Translations under genes and position numbers: made by a program
Notes under the pieces: model-generated
Databases searched by the model: none
Seen by the model: the letters and a program-made list of their open reading frames with translations, nothing else
What the model was told of the DNA's origin: nothing
In this document: positions 35,037-42,920 of the stretch, in pieces
Layout: each line of letters starts with the position of its first letter
Position numbering within the stretch: the first letter of the stretch is position 1
NCBI GenBank assembly: GCA_017938885.1
Contig: JAGBAS010000071.1
Span: 1 to 52,936, forward strand
Length of the DNA stretch: 52,936 nucleotides
Source of the DNA: Clostridia bacterium
GTDB lineage: Bacteria; Bacillota; Clostridia; Oscillospirales; CAG-272
Direction of reading: 5' to 3'

Positions 35037-35066
35037 ATTGTACCACAAGTACAGGGACTCCGTCAA
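35037..35066 (-). promoter_or_regulatory. Promoter of the alpha-mannosidase gene
   Basis: TTGACG (35061-35066), 18 bases, TACAAT (35037-35042) on the minus strand, about 37 bases upstream of the chosen ATG. It supports the start at 35000 over the longer reading frame. Confidence 0.65.
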
Positions 35067-35118
35067 TACATTTTTCGGGATTTTTTGACAGGATCGGCAT
35101 TATTTCATGGCATTCCCA

Positions 35119-35147
35119 TTGCATAACGCCGAAAAATATGCTATAAT
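35119..35147 (+). promoter_or_regulatory. Promoter of eutH
   Basis: TTGCAT (35119-35124), 17 bases, TATAAT (35142-35147), about 43 bases upstream of the eutH ATG. Confidence 0.75.
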
Positions 35148-35189
35148 GATAGCGATCAAACACATCAAATCCAAAAGCGGAGATCTGCC

Positions 35190-36311
35190 ATGGCTTTATC
35201 ACGCATCCTGTTTATTCTTTTCGCCCTGTTCGCCGTTGCCGGCGGGCTGGACTTCATATTCGGCAGTCGTTTGGGGTTGGGCAAGGCTTTTTCCCGAGGC
35301 TTTTCCGCTATGGGTCCGCTGGCACTGACCATGACGGGAATGATCGTACTGGCCCCCCTTCTGGCGCGGCTGCTCTCTCCCGTCATCCTGCCCGTGTTCG
35401 AATGGATGGGGGTAGACCCCGCCATGTTCGCGGGATCCCTCCTGGCCTGTGATATGGGCGGTGCGGCCTTGGCTCAGGAGCTGACCGCTGACCCGCAAGG
35501 CGCGCTTCTCGGGGGTATCGTCTGCTCCTCCCTGCTGGGCGTTACCGTCACCTTCACCATCCCCGTAGCCATGGGTATGCTGGCTGAAGCCGACAGACCC
35601 TACGCCGCCAAGGGCGTTCTATGCGGCATCATCACCATTCCCTTGGGTATTCTCGCGGGAGGACTCGCCGCAGGAATTCCCTTTCGCAAAATACTCGTCA
35701 ATCTGCTCCCCACCCTTCCCCCCGCCCTGCTCATCGCCCTGGGGCTGTGGAAGCTGGAAAAGACCGTCATTAAGCTCTTTACGTGGTTCGGAAAGATCAT
35801 GACCGCCCTGTCTACCCTGGGGCTTTTGGCAGGTCTGATCCAAAAGCTGACCGGCTGGAGCCTGATCCCCGATCTGACTCCGGTCGAAGACGCGCTCCTC
35901 ATTGTAGGAGAGATCGCCCTGCTTCTCGCCGGAGCGTTTCCCCTCATGCACCTGGTCACCATGCTCTTAAGAAAGCCTTTGCCGGCATTGGGCAGACGGT
36001 TGGGGATCAACCAAGCCTCGGTTACGGGGTTTCTCACCACCACGGTCAATTCCATCGCTACCTTCGACACAGTTGCCGACATGGATCCTCGCGGGAAGGT
36101 GCTGAACATGGCCTTCGCCGTGTCCGCCGCCTTTGTGTTCGGCGACCATCTGGCCTTTACAGGCGGTTGGAATCCCGCCGCCATCCCCGCGCTGATCGCC
36201 GCCAAGCTGACGGCGGGGCTGACGGCTCTGGGGCTTGCGCTGCTCCTGACACGGAGCATGAAGAAGGCGGTCCTGCCCACCAATGACCGCGAGCGCGAGG
36301 GGGCGGGATGA
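35190..36311 (+). CDS. eutH: EutH-like ethanolamine transporter
   Basis: A protein of 373 aa with about 10-11 membrane helices, the usual EutH size. Family-like segments are the first helix, GPLALTMTGMIVLAPLLARL, and the glycine/alanine-rich SLLACDMGGAALAQEL. EutH is thought to bring ethanolamine into the cell. No other eut gene (EutBC lyase, shell proteins, regulators) is in the window, so it is an orphan here and may serve another use such as phospholipid scavenging. CGGAG lies 8 bases before the ATG. The next gene starts 60 bases later on the same strand. Confidence 0.87.
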   Translation: MALSRILFILFALFAVAGGLDFIFGSRLGLGKAFSRGFSAMGPLALTMTGMIVLAPLLARLLSPVILPVFEWMGVDPAMFAGSLLACDMGGAALAQELTADPQGALLGGIVCSSLLGVTVTFTIPVAMGMLAEADRPYAAKGVLCGIITIPLGILAGGLAAGIPFRKILVNLLPTLPPALLIALGLWKLEKTVIKLFTWFGKIMTALSTLGLLAGLIQKLTGWSLIPDLTPVEDALLIVGEIALLLAGAFPLMHLVTMLLRKPLPALGRRLGINQASVTGFLTTTVNSIATFDTVADMDPRGKVLNMAFAVSAAFVFGDHLAFTGGWNPAAIPALIAAKLTAGLTALGLALLLTRSMKKAVLPTNDREREGAG

Positions 36312-36370
36312 TCCTCCTCACCGAAATACAAAAGCCAGGACCCATCCATACACCAAGAAAGGACACAACC

Positions 36371-38281
36371 ATGAGACCCATCCAACGTCTGCTTGCCCTG
36401 ACCTTGATTCTGGTCACCCTGCTCTCCCTCTGTATCCTCCCCGGCACCGCCGAGACCGCCGAGGACGAGATCACCATTCTCTTTACCCACGACCTGCACT
36501 CCCACCTTCTCCCCGCGGCCAGCGAGACGGGGGGCGGTGAGTACGGTGGCTACGCCCGCCTCATGACCGTCATCAAGGAGCAGAAGGCCATGGACCCCGA
36601 CGCCATTCTGGTGGACGGCGGTGATTTCGCCATGGGCTCCCTGTTCCAGACCGCCTACCCCACCTCGGCCATCGAGCTGCGGATGATGGGGGCCATGGGC
36701 TATGACGCCACCACCTTTGGCAATCACGAATACGACTACCTTCAGAGCGGGCTGAAATCTATGCTGAACGCCGCCGTGGCCAGCGGAGATCCTGTTCCTC
36801 CCATCGTCTGCGCCAATTACCTGCCTCCCGTAGAGGGTCAGGAGGGCTACGACGCCACCCTGTGGGACGCCTACAACTCCTACGGCGTCAATGATTATAT
36901 CATCCTGGAGCGGGGCGGTGTCCACTATGTTCTCTTCGGCATCTTCGGCTTTGATGCCGATGACTGCGCGCCTAATTCGGGCATGGTCTTTGAGGATCCC
37001 GCTGCCAAAGCCGCCGAGGTGGTAAGCACCGCCGTGGCCGAGTGTGAATCCAAGTACGGCACCCACCCCGTGGTGGTCTGCCTCTCCCACAGCGGCACCA
37101 GTGGCGGCAAGGGGGAGGATTATGAGCTGGCCGAGGCCGTAGACGGCATCGACGTCATCGTGTCGGGCCACACCCACACCACCCTGCGGGAGCCTGTGCA
37201 GGTCAACGGTACCCTCATCGTCTCCGCCGCCGAGTACGGCCGCAACCTGGGGGTGCTGAAGCTCAGAAGGGACGGTGATGGCGTTGCCCTCAAGAGCTAT
37301 GAGCTGATCCCCATCGACGAGAACGTAGCTGACGATCCTGCCATCGCCGCGCTGGTAGAGGGCTTCAAGGCCGCCGTGGAGACCGATTATCTTTCCAAGT
37401 ACGGCTTCACCTTCGACCAAGTGCTGGTGAACAATCCTTACACCTTCGATACCGTCAAGCAGGTGTCGGCGACGCCCCACGAGTCCACCCTGTGCAACAT
37501 CTTCTCGGATGCCTACAAGCGCGCCGTGGAGCAGGCTACGGGGAAGAAGGTGGACGTGGCCATCACCGCCGCAGGGGTCATTCGCGGCAGCCTTCCCGTG
37601 GGGAACGTTACCGTCTCCGACGTATTCAACGCCGCTTCCCTGGGTGTGGGCACCGAGGGCGAGCTGATCGCCATCTACGTCACGGGTAAGGATCTCAAGA
37701 ACGCCATCGAGCTGGATGCCTCGGTCCAGCCCCTCATGAACACCGCCCAGCTCTTCATGTCGGGGGTGGAGTATTCCTTCAATCAGAACCGCATGATCTT
37801 CAACAAGGTGGACTACGCTATGCTCCGTAGCGAGGACGGCACCCTCACCGAGATCCAGGATGATAAGCTCTACCACATCGTGGCGGGGATGTACATGGGC
37901 CAGATGCTGGGCTCCGCCGAGGAGACCTCCATGGGTATCCTCACCATCACCCCCCGGGATGAGAACGGCACCCCCATCGCCGTGGAGGATCTGGTGAACT
38001 ACGTGGTCAAGACCGAGAGCGGCGCCAACCTTAAGGAGTGGTACGCCATCGCCGACTATCTGGACAGCATGGAGGGGGAGCTGGACAGCCGCTACGCAGA
38101 GCCCGACGGCCGCAAGGTGGTGTACAAGAGCCTGAACCCCGTCAAGCTCCTGCGCAACGCCAATATCTTCACCTATATCGTGCTGGTGCTGATCCTGGGG
38201 ATCATCATAGCCATCATCTTTATCACCCGCGCCATCGTTCGTAAGATCAAGCGGAAGAAGGCGGCGAAGGTGACGGTCTGA
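36371..38281 (+). CDS. Surface-anchored 5'-nucleotidase/metallophosphoesterase (UshA-like)
   Basis: A protein of 636 aa. A signal peptide (about 1-27) is followed by a metallophosphoesterase domain with metal-binding motifs FTHDLHSHLLP, DGGDFAMGS, GNHEYDY, VVCLSHSG and VSGHTHT, then the 5'-nucleotidase C-terminal domain (about 335-560; NIFSDAYKRAVEQATGKKVD). A C-terminal membrane helix (about 598-622) and a basic tail (RKIKRKKAAK) anchor it. The family removes phosphate from nucleotides or UDP-sugars outside the cell. Start at MRPIQRLL (AAAGGA upstream). It probably shares the eutH promoter. A role in salvaging phosphate and nucleosides is inferred. Confidence 0.9.
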   Translation: MRPIQRLLALTLILVTLLSLCILPGTAETAEDEITILFTHDLHSHLLPAASETGGGEYGGYARLMTVIKEQKAMDPDAILVDGGDFAMGSLFQTAYPTSAIELRMMGAMGYDATTFGNHEYDYLQSGLKSMLNAAVASGDPVPPIVCANYLPPVEGQEGYDATLWDAYNSYGVNDYIILERGGVHYVLFGIFGFDADDCAPNSGMVFEDPAAKAAEVVSTAVAECESKYGTHPVVVCLSHSGTSGGKGEDYELAEAVDGIDVIVSGHTHTTLREPVQVNGTLIVSAAEYGRNLGVLKLRRDGDGVALKSYELIPIDENVADDPAIAALVEGFKAAVETDYLSKYGFTFDQVLVNNPYTFDTVKQVSATPHESTLCNIFSDAYKRAVEQATGKKVDVAITAAGVIRGSLPVGNVTVSDVFNAASLGVGTEGELIAIYVTGKDLKNAIELDASVQPLMNTAQLFMSGVEYSFNQNRMIFNKVDYAMLRSEDGTLTEIQDDKLYHIVAGMYMGQMLGSAEETSMGILTITPRDENGTPIAVEDLVNYVVKTESGANLKEWYAIADYLDSMEGELDSRYAEPDGRKVVYKSLNPVKLLRNANIFTYIVLVLILGIIIAIIFITRAIVRKIKRKKAAKVTV

Positions 38282-38294
38282 TCGGAATACCGTT

Positions 38295-38705
38295 ATGACC
38301 AAACGAATTTCACAGACCCACTCCCCCGAAAGTCCGCCCGACTGGTACTGGGTCAAGGGCCTTCACGACGCCCATATCACCCTTGTGGAGTCCTTTGAGT
38401 TTCCCTTTGACTACGATCGCTACATCCGTGAGAAGAACACCTACGACCGCAATTGCCTGACCTTGACGGTGGATGCGGCGGGGGCTATGTTCGACACCTC
38501 GGTCAGGGAGATCCGCCTGTATAACTACAAATATCTGTCTCCCGAGACCACCCCGGAGGGACATGGGGCCCTGTGGTGGATCGGGGATCGGCTCACCGCC
38601 CGGGATGGCCGCTTTGAGCTGGAGATCGACCTGTATGACGGCGAGGCCTTTCCCGAAGAGTTTACGGTGCGGGTTCGGTTTGAGCGGGCGGAGGTGGAGC
38701 GGTGA
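38295..38705 (+). CDS. Hypothetical protein
   Basis: A protein of 136 aa, not recognised. It has no signal peptide or membrane helix. It is rich in Tyr/Trp/Asp with likely beta strands (HDAHITLVESFEF, EIRLYNYKYLS, TVRVRFERAE), giving the look of a small beta-sandwich binding protein. It begins 13 bases after the 5'-nucleotidase stop with a weak ribosome site, so it is probably the last gene of the eutH-nucleotidase transcript. It ends just before a MITE-like element. Confidence 0.6.
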   Translation: MTKRISQTHSPESPPDWYWVKGLHDAHITLVESFEFPFDYDRYIREKNTYDRNCLTLTVDAAGAMFDTSVREIRLYNYKYLSPETTPEGHGALWWIGDRLTARDGRFELEIDLYDGEAFPEEFTVRVRFERAEVER

Positions 38706-38755
38706 GAGCCGCGTCGATCGGCCTCGCCATATGAAAAAAGAGGAAGTCCCTTTAT

Positions 38756-38930
38756 GGGCAATACCATTAAGTTAAGCCTCCCCCTCTGGGGGAGGTATCC
38801 GCTGAGCAAGCTCAGTGCGAAGCGTGACAGAAAGGGCATTTACGCGCAAAATTGCCCTCTCAGTCGCCTTTCGGCGCCAGCTCCCCCAAAGGGGGAGCCT
38901 TTTCATTTCCTTAACTTAATGACATTGCCC
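38756..38930. mobile_element. MITE-like element with terminal inverted repeats and TTTAT duplication
   Basis: A 175-base element with no gene. The ends are imperfect inverted repeats: GGGCAATACCATTAAGTTAAG at the left (given as its first 20 bases, GGGCAATACCATTAAGTTAA) against a right end that reads TTAACTTAATGACATTGCCC. Inner arms form CCTCCCCCTCTGGGGGAGG and CTCCCCCAAAGGGGGAG hairpins. TTTAT flanks both ends directly (38751-38755 and 38931-38935), as a target-site duplication would. It has the build of a non-autonomous transposable element. Confidence 0.7.
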
Positions 38931-38954
38931 TTTATGGGGCTTTCCCTTTTCTGT

Positions 38955-39500
38955 TTACAAGTGCTTTTGCATGGAGAACTCCCCCAGATAGGTGCCGTCC
39001 TTCAGCTTGAAGGCGTTTCGCTTGAAGCCTACGATTGCAAAGCCCATCTTCTCGTATAGTCTCTGTGCGCGGGCGTTTCCTTCGATGAAGTCCAGCTCCA
39101 ATATCTCGGTGCCATGGGCGCGGGCGGCGGCGATCAGTTCGGTCATGAGAGCGGTGCCGATGCCCAGGCGCCAGAACTCGCGGAGGACAGATATGCCCAG
39201 CATGGCGCGGTGGGCGGTCTTGATCCCCCCAAAGAAGCGCACCTCACAGCTTCCCGCGATGCGGCCCTCCACCTCGCAGACAATGGGCAGGACGGCGGGG
39301 GACTCCACCATACGGCGGATCCAGGCCTCCTCGGCCTCCATACTGTCCCCGTACTCCTCGGGGTAGCGGGAGAGAAAGTCGGTCTCGGCGCAGCAGGTCT
39401 TGATGTAGGCCAGCATCTCGGCGGCATCGGTAAGGGCGGGGGCGCGGAGGGTGGCGGCGCGGCCGTCCTTCAGGGTGACGGTCTTGGTTGTAAAAATCAT
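38955..39500 (-). CDS. GNAT-family N-acetyltransferase
   Basis: A protein of 181 aa, started at MIFTTKTV because its ATG overlaps the stop of the upstream gene as ATGA and GGAAGG precedes it. GNAT features are the strand-4 segment AMLGISVLREFWRLGIGTAL, with a QxxGxG/A-type acetyl-CoA loop variant (RLGIGTA), and the late motif NARAQRLYEKMGF. It resembles RimJ/RimL-like or YncA-like acetyltransferases of small molecules or peptides; the substrate is unknown. It is translationally coupled to the double-GNAT gene. Confidence 0.82.
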   Translation of the reverse strand: MIFTTKTVTLKDGRAATLRAPALTDAAEMLAYIKTCCAETDFLSRYPEEYGDSMEAEEAWIRRMVESPAVLPIVCEVEGRIAGSCEVRFFGGIKTAHRAMLGISVLREFWRLGIGTALMTELIAAARAHGTEILELDFIEGNARAQRLYEKMGFAIVGFKRNAFKLKDGTYLGEFSMQKHL

Positions 39501-40525
39501 GTCTGTATTTCCTTCCATTCCATGTAGCCGCTGGTAAAGGGCAGATGGTCAAATTTCAGATTCCCCGTGTAGACAAAGCCCTGCTTTTCGTACCAGTTCC
39601 GCAGGTTCTTGTCCTCGTCGATGAAGCCCAGAGTCAGCATGGGACACAGGATGGTGGGCGGGTGGCCGATGAGCCGCACCGTCTCGGCCTTGGCGTGGGC
39701 GACCAGCAGCTCCCCGAAGCCCCGTCCTCGGTAGTCGGGGTGGATGCAGAGGTTGTGAAGCTCACAGGAGCAGTCGGAGGTCTCGGACAGGGCCATATAC
39801 CCGATCATGCGCTTCCCCGCGAACAGGCCGTACATACGGCGGAGGGGGAAGAAGCGTTCGAGATAGTCCATGGAGACAAAGGAGGTGTGGGCGGGACAGT
39901 TCTCCCTTGTCAGGCCATGTTTTTTGGCGGCGGTGGCGAAGCTCTCGCGGATGAGGGAGAGGGCGGCGGGGAGGTCGGAGGCCTCCAGGGCGAATACCTG
40001 CGGGTGACGGACGCATTTTTTGGAGTTGGAGGGATCGACTGTTTTCTTGTAGAGAGCGATCACAGGCTCCCCGGGGGTGCGGGTCTCCATACCCGTATCG
40101 GCAAAGCCGACCTTTTCATAGCATCGGCGGTTTTTGTCCATATCGGCGGGGAAGTCCACGTAGTAGGCGGTGGCATCGGGAAACTCCTGCTCGCAGAGCC
40201 GAATGGCCTCGGCGGCGATGCCCCTGTTTTGGTAGAGGGGATGGACGTAGATCCGCCCGAGGTAGTATTCACCCTCTGTGAGCGGATCAAAGGGGCGTCG
40301 CTTTCCGTGCAGGCGGTAGAGGATGCCGCCCACGGTCTCACCGTCACACTCGATCGTGTACTGACGGTAATTGCGATTCAAGCGGCAAAGGATATCCTCG
40401 GGACCGCGGAGGTAGGGGTTGCCTTCGTCACGGTAGCGGTCGTACAGAGGCTTGAAGGCGGCCTTTTGGATGGTGGCCAGAAGCTCGGCCTCGGCGGGAA
40501 GGGTGGGGTGGATGGTGACTGTCAT
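39497..40525 (-). CDS. Tandem two-domain GNAT acetyltransferase
   Basis: A protein of 342 aa with two GNAT domains. The first (about 1-165) has YLGRIYVHPLYQNRGIAAEA and ENVGF-like CYEKVGFADTGM. The second (about 180-342) has LHNLCIHPDYRGRGFGELLV and NWYEKQGFVYTG. Each therefore keeps an acetyl-CoA loop (QNRGIA, RGRGFG). I start at MTVTIHPTL, with AAAGGAG 12 bases upstream; a longer in-frame start exists at the end of the leader ORF. The substrates are unknown. It is preceded by a promoter, a short reading frame and a terminator (40545-40813), which suggests attenuation (inference). Confidence 0.82.
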   Translation of the reverse strand: MTVTIHPTLPAEAELLATIQKAAFKPLYDRYRDEGNPYLRGPEDILCRLNRNYRQYTIECDGETVGGILYRLHGKRRPFDPLTEGEYYLGRIYVHPLYQNRGIAAEAIRLCEQEFPDATAYYVDFPADMDKNRRCYEKVGFADTGMETRTPGEPVIALYKKTVDPSNSKKCVRHPQVFALEASDLPAALSLIRESFATAAKKHGLTRENCPAHTSFVSMDYLERFFPLRRMYGLFAGKRMIGYMALSETSDCSCELHNLCIHPDYRGRGFGELLVAHAKAETVRLIGHPPTILCPMLTLGFIDEDKNLRNWYEKQGFVYTGNLKFDHLPFTSGYMEWKEIQT

Positions 40526-40544
40526 GGTCAGTTGGACTCCTTTC

Positions 40545-40594
40545 TGAAAATAAAAATAACGGTGCAACTCGAGAACTCTCCCGACTTGCACCGT
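40545..40594 (-). terminator. Terminator upstream of the double-GNAT gene
   Basis: ACGGTGCAA pairs with TTGCACCGT around an 18-base loop that itself contains a GAGA/TCTC stem; a T-rich tail (TTATTTTTATTTT) follows on the minus strand. It lies between the short ORF and the double-GNAT start, so it is a candidate attenuator. Confidence 0.7.
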
Positions 40595-40617
40595 ATCAAC
40601 CGAATATTCCGTTGGGG

Positions 40618-40752
40618 TCATCCTCCTGTGGTAGAGGTGACCGTTCCCGAAAAATGGGTATGACGACACAAGCCCGACAGAGTTCCATACATGGTCTCCG
40701 TGTCGCGCTTCTCTACGGTATACAGATGATTCATCATGGTAAAGAGCTTCAT
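40618..40752 (-). CDS. Short leader ORF or small protein (44 aa)
   Basis: AAAGGA sits 7 bases before an ATG that opens a 44-codon frame (MKLFTMMNHLYTVEKRD and so on, ending SGTVTSTTGG). It lies directly under a good promoter (40784-40813) and ends at a TGA that overlaps an ATG in the frame of the double-GNAT gene. A terminator follows. I do not recognise the peptide; it may be a real small protein or a leader peptide that sets the readthrough of the terminator. Confidence 0.45.
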   Translation of the reverse strand: MKLFTMMNHLYTVEKRDTETMYGTLSGLCRHTHFSGTVTSTTGG

Positions 40753-40783
40753 GGCCGTGTCCTTTCGGGAAAAATTTTCACAC

Positions 40784-40813
40784 AGTATAGCACAGTCAGG
40801 GTGGCTTTGTCAA
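40784..40813 (-). promoter_or_regulatory. Promoter of the short ORF/GNAT transcript
   Basis: TTGACA (40808-40813), 18 bases, TATACT (40784-40789) on the minus strand, about 30 bases upstream of the 44-codon ORF. Confidence 0.75.
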
Positions 40814-40831
40814 GTGATTTTTGAAAAAAAC

Positions 40832-40860
40832 TTGCATTTTTCGCTATGATATGGTACAAT
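40832..40860 (+). promoter_or_regulatory. Promoter of the sugar isomerase gene
   Basis: TTGCAT (40832-40837), 17 bases, TACAAT (40855-40860), about 33 bases upstream of the ATG; divergent from the promoter at 40784-40813. Confidence 0.65.
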
Positions 40861-40893
40861 GGAGGCAGAAAAGACCGAAAGGAGGGCTTTGTC

Positions 40894-41739
40894 ATGCTCC
40901 AAGGCCTCGCCATCTGGCACTACCCCCACCGCACTATGATAGACAACATCCGCTACTTCGCCGCCCTCGGCCTGGACTCGGTCAGCGTCCACGGCGCCCA
41001 ATTCGTGAATGCCATCGCCGCCCCCGCTACCTCCGACGCCATCGCCCTGGCCGTCCGTGAGACGGGGGTGGTGTTCACCGTCCATTACTGCCTTCCCCGC
41101 AAGCACGACCCCGAGGCGGTGGCGGTCTTTGAGGCAGGCATCCACGCCATTGCGGCGTGGCAGAAGGCCCACGGAAGCATCTCGGTGCTGTCCTTCGACG
41201 TGCCCCAGCCCATTCGCGGCGGCGTTGGTATTGGCTCCTACGTGGACTTCGTGCTGAATACCGTCCCCGATTGCAAGGTGGCGGTGGAGGATTTCGGTCT
41301 GAACGCTACCGAACGGGAGCAGATTGCTCATCTGAAGGGGAATGACCGCTTCGGGTATCTGGTGGATATCGGTCACCTGTTCATCCGTCTGCGGGGTCAG
41401 AACCAAAGCGGAAAGTCCCTGTTTACTCCTGCCCCCGACGAGCATCCCGTGTGCGAGGCTCTCGACAGTTCTGTGTTTAAAGCCGCCTTTGAGAGCAAGG
41501 AGCATCCCATTTTCGAGATGCACCTCCACAACAACGATGGCGTGGACGATCTCCATTGGTTTTTGGAGCAGGGCAACATGAACGTGCCCGCCGTGGCCAA
41601 GGCTTTGCAGGAAATGGAATTTGATGGAGTGCTGACCGTGGAGAGCGCCCCGGGCTTTCGGTTCGAGTGTCGTGGGAAGGATGCCGATGAGGGGATCGGG
41701 AAGACATTGGAGTATTGGAAAAAGTGCTGTGAGATATGA
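40894..41739 (+). CDS. Sugar phosphate isomerase/epimerase-like TIM-barrel protein
   Basis: A protein of 281 aa, the usual length of the AP-endonuclease-2-like (xylose isomerase-type) family. Metal-ligand-type segments are visible: VAVEDFGLN (Glu on a strand), GYLVDIGHLFIR (Asp and His), EMHLHNNDG and LTVESAPGF. These match the Glu/Asp/His set of the family's active site. I start at MLQGLAIW, with AAAGGAGG 9 bases upstream. The substrate is unknown; sugar or sugar-acid epimerisation is the general role. The gene has its own promoter and a terminator directly after it. Confidence 0.82.
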   Translation: MLQGLAIWHYPHRTMIDNIRYFAALGLDSVSVHGAQFVNAIAAPATSDAIALAVRETGVVFTVHYCLPRKHDPEAVAVFEAGIHAIAAWQKAHGSISVLSFDVPQPIRGGVGIGSYVDFVLNTVPDCKVAVEDFGLNATEREQIAHLKGNDRFGYLVDIGHLFIRLRGQNQSGKSLFTPAPDEHPVCEALDSSVFKAAFESKEHPIFEMHLHNNDGVDDLHWFLEQGNMNVPAVAKALQEMEFDGVLTVESAPGFRFECRGKDADEGIGKTLEYWKKCCEI

Positions 41740-41740
41740 G

Positions 41741-41778
41741 AAAAAGACCGGGGAGAGGTGAGTCTTCCCGGTCTTTTT
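41741..41778 (+). terminator. Intrinsic terminator of the sugar isomerase gene
   Basis: AAAAAGACCGGG pairs with CCCGGTCTTTTT (41741-41752 and 41767-41778), starting right after the stop codon. Confidence 0.9.
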
Positions 41779-41810
41779 ACGGTCAAATTTGGGTTCGTCG
41801 GTCCGTTCCT

Positions 41811-41991
41811 TTGCCTTCCCCAGCGGGGAAGGGGGACCGCGAAGCGGTGGATGAGGAGAGCAAATTACGGTTCGGTATCGGGTATGATTCTTCTTGGCGT
41901 ATCAAGGGTTTTACGTATACACCCGCTTGTAAATTCAAACCCGCTCTCCTCATCCGTCACTTCGTGACACCTTCCCCGCTGGGGAAGGCAA
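41811..41991. mobile_element. Palindromic MITE-like element
   Basis: An element of about 180 bases with inverted ends of about 50 bases: TTGCCTTCCCCAGCGGGGAA at the left, TTCCCCGCTGGGGAAGGCAA at the right, followed inward by GGATGAGGAGAGC against GCTCTCCTCATCC. The centre is about 80 bases of A+T-rich, unrelated sequence. No target-site duplication is seen. Its ends differ from those of the element at 38756-38930, but the plan (GC-rich end hairpin, then a GAAGC/GTGAC-type arm) is similar. Confidence 0.65.
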
Positions 41992-42029
41992 GTAACGAGG
42001 AAACCCACCGACAAACCCCAATTTGTCCG

Positions 42030-42737
42030 TTATTGCCCCATCAGCTCCCTTTCCCTTTTCTCCCGCTTCGCCCGCACGATCTTACAGATCACCCCCACCG
42101 TCGCGCCGATGCAAAAGGCGGTGTAGAAGACCCACAGGCCTGTGAATATGAGCGTCCAGCTCACGGGGAGCAGGGAGCCTCCCGAACAGGAGAACAGGAG
42201 GATGAACTTGCCCGCTATGATGAACCGGGAGCAGGTCCAGAACAGCCACACCGTCCACATGACGATGAAGAGGGGCTTCCAGCGGATTAGGAAAAGCTCC
42301 ATACCGATCACGATGCAGATACCCGCCAGAATCCAAAGGGCGGTGGAGCTTATGCGAAACAGAACGAACAGAATGGCGACCTGGATGAGAGCGATGCCCA
42401 GGATGAACAGGGCCCAGCCCGCGAAGCGGATACCGGAGAGGGTCTTGGCAGACGGGGCGGCGGGAGGGGGCGTGGGTTCTGTCCGAGGGAGCGACGGGGC
42501 TTGCTCGGTCGGCGGGGGAGGCGCGGTCTCGACGGTCTCCTTCTCGGGGCGGATGAGGTAGTCGGCGGTGACTCCGAATAGATCGCAAAGCTTGCAAAGG
42601 TAGTCCAGGTCGGGGGTGGAGCTGTCCAGCTCCCACTTGGAGATGGTCTGGCGGGTGACGCCGATGGCCTCCGACAGCTCCTCTTGGGTCATACTGCGGG
42701 CCTTTCGTAGGTTGATGATCTTCTGACCGAGGGTCAT
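42030..42737 (-). CDS. XRE-family regulator with C-terminal membrane domain
   Basis: A protein of 235 aa, started at MTLGQKIINL (AAGGAGG upstream). The HTH_3 domain (residues about 4-62) reads MTQEELSEAIGVTRQTISKW. A Pro/Thr-rich linker (about 72-108) leads to about four hydrophobic segments (110-130, 137-155, 160-178, 192-215). Such membrane-tethered XRE proteins may sense envelope state, but no signal is known here. It is followed by a MITE-like element and has its own promoter. The last membrane helix is followed by a basic tail (RAKREKRERE). Confidence 0.82.
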   Translation of the reverse strand: MTLGQKIINLRKARSMTQEELSEAIGVTRQTISKWELDSSTPDLDYLCKLCDLFGVTADYLIRPEKETVETAPPPPTEQAPSLPRTEPTPPPAAPSAKTLSGIRFAGWALFILGIALIQVAILFVLFRISSTALWILAGICIVIGMELFLIRWKPLFIVMWTVWLFWTCSRFIIAGKFILLFSCSGGSLLPVSWTLIFTGLWVFYTAFCIGATVGVICKIVRAKREKRERELMGQ

Positions 42738-42768
42738 GGTGGGGCCTCCTTTTCGGTTTAATGGGGTC

Positions 42769-42797
42769 ATTATACCGCTTTTTTTCGCAAAAATCAA
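42769..42797 (-). promoter_or_regulatory. Promoter of the membrane XRE regulator gene
   Basis: TTGATT (42792-42797), 17 bases, TATAAT (42769-42774) on the minus strand, about 30 bases upstream of the ATG. Confidence 0.7.
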
Positions 42798-42872
42798 GCG
42801 ACGGGCGTAGGAATCTGCGCAACGAACCGTTGCGTTTGAGGGGTCTGGGGGTGTAACGACCGAAAAAGGGAC

Positions 42873-42907
42873 AAAAAGCCGCCGAGGGAACGGTGTCCCC
42901 CGACGGC
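42873..42907 (-). terminator. Intrinsic terminator of pgsA
   Basis: GCCGTCGGGGGA pairs with TCCCTCGGCGGC (minus strand), followed by TTTTT. It begins about 14 bases past the pgsA stop. Confidence 0.85.
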
Positions 42908-42920
42908 GATGGAGTGAGGA

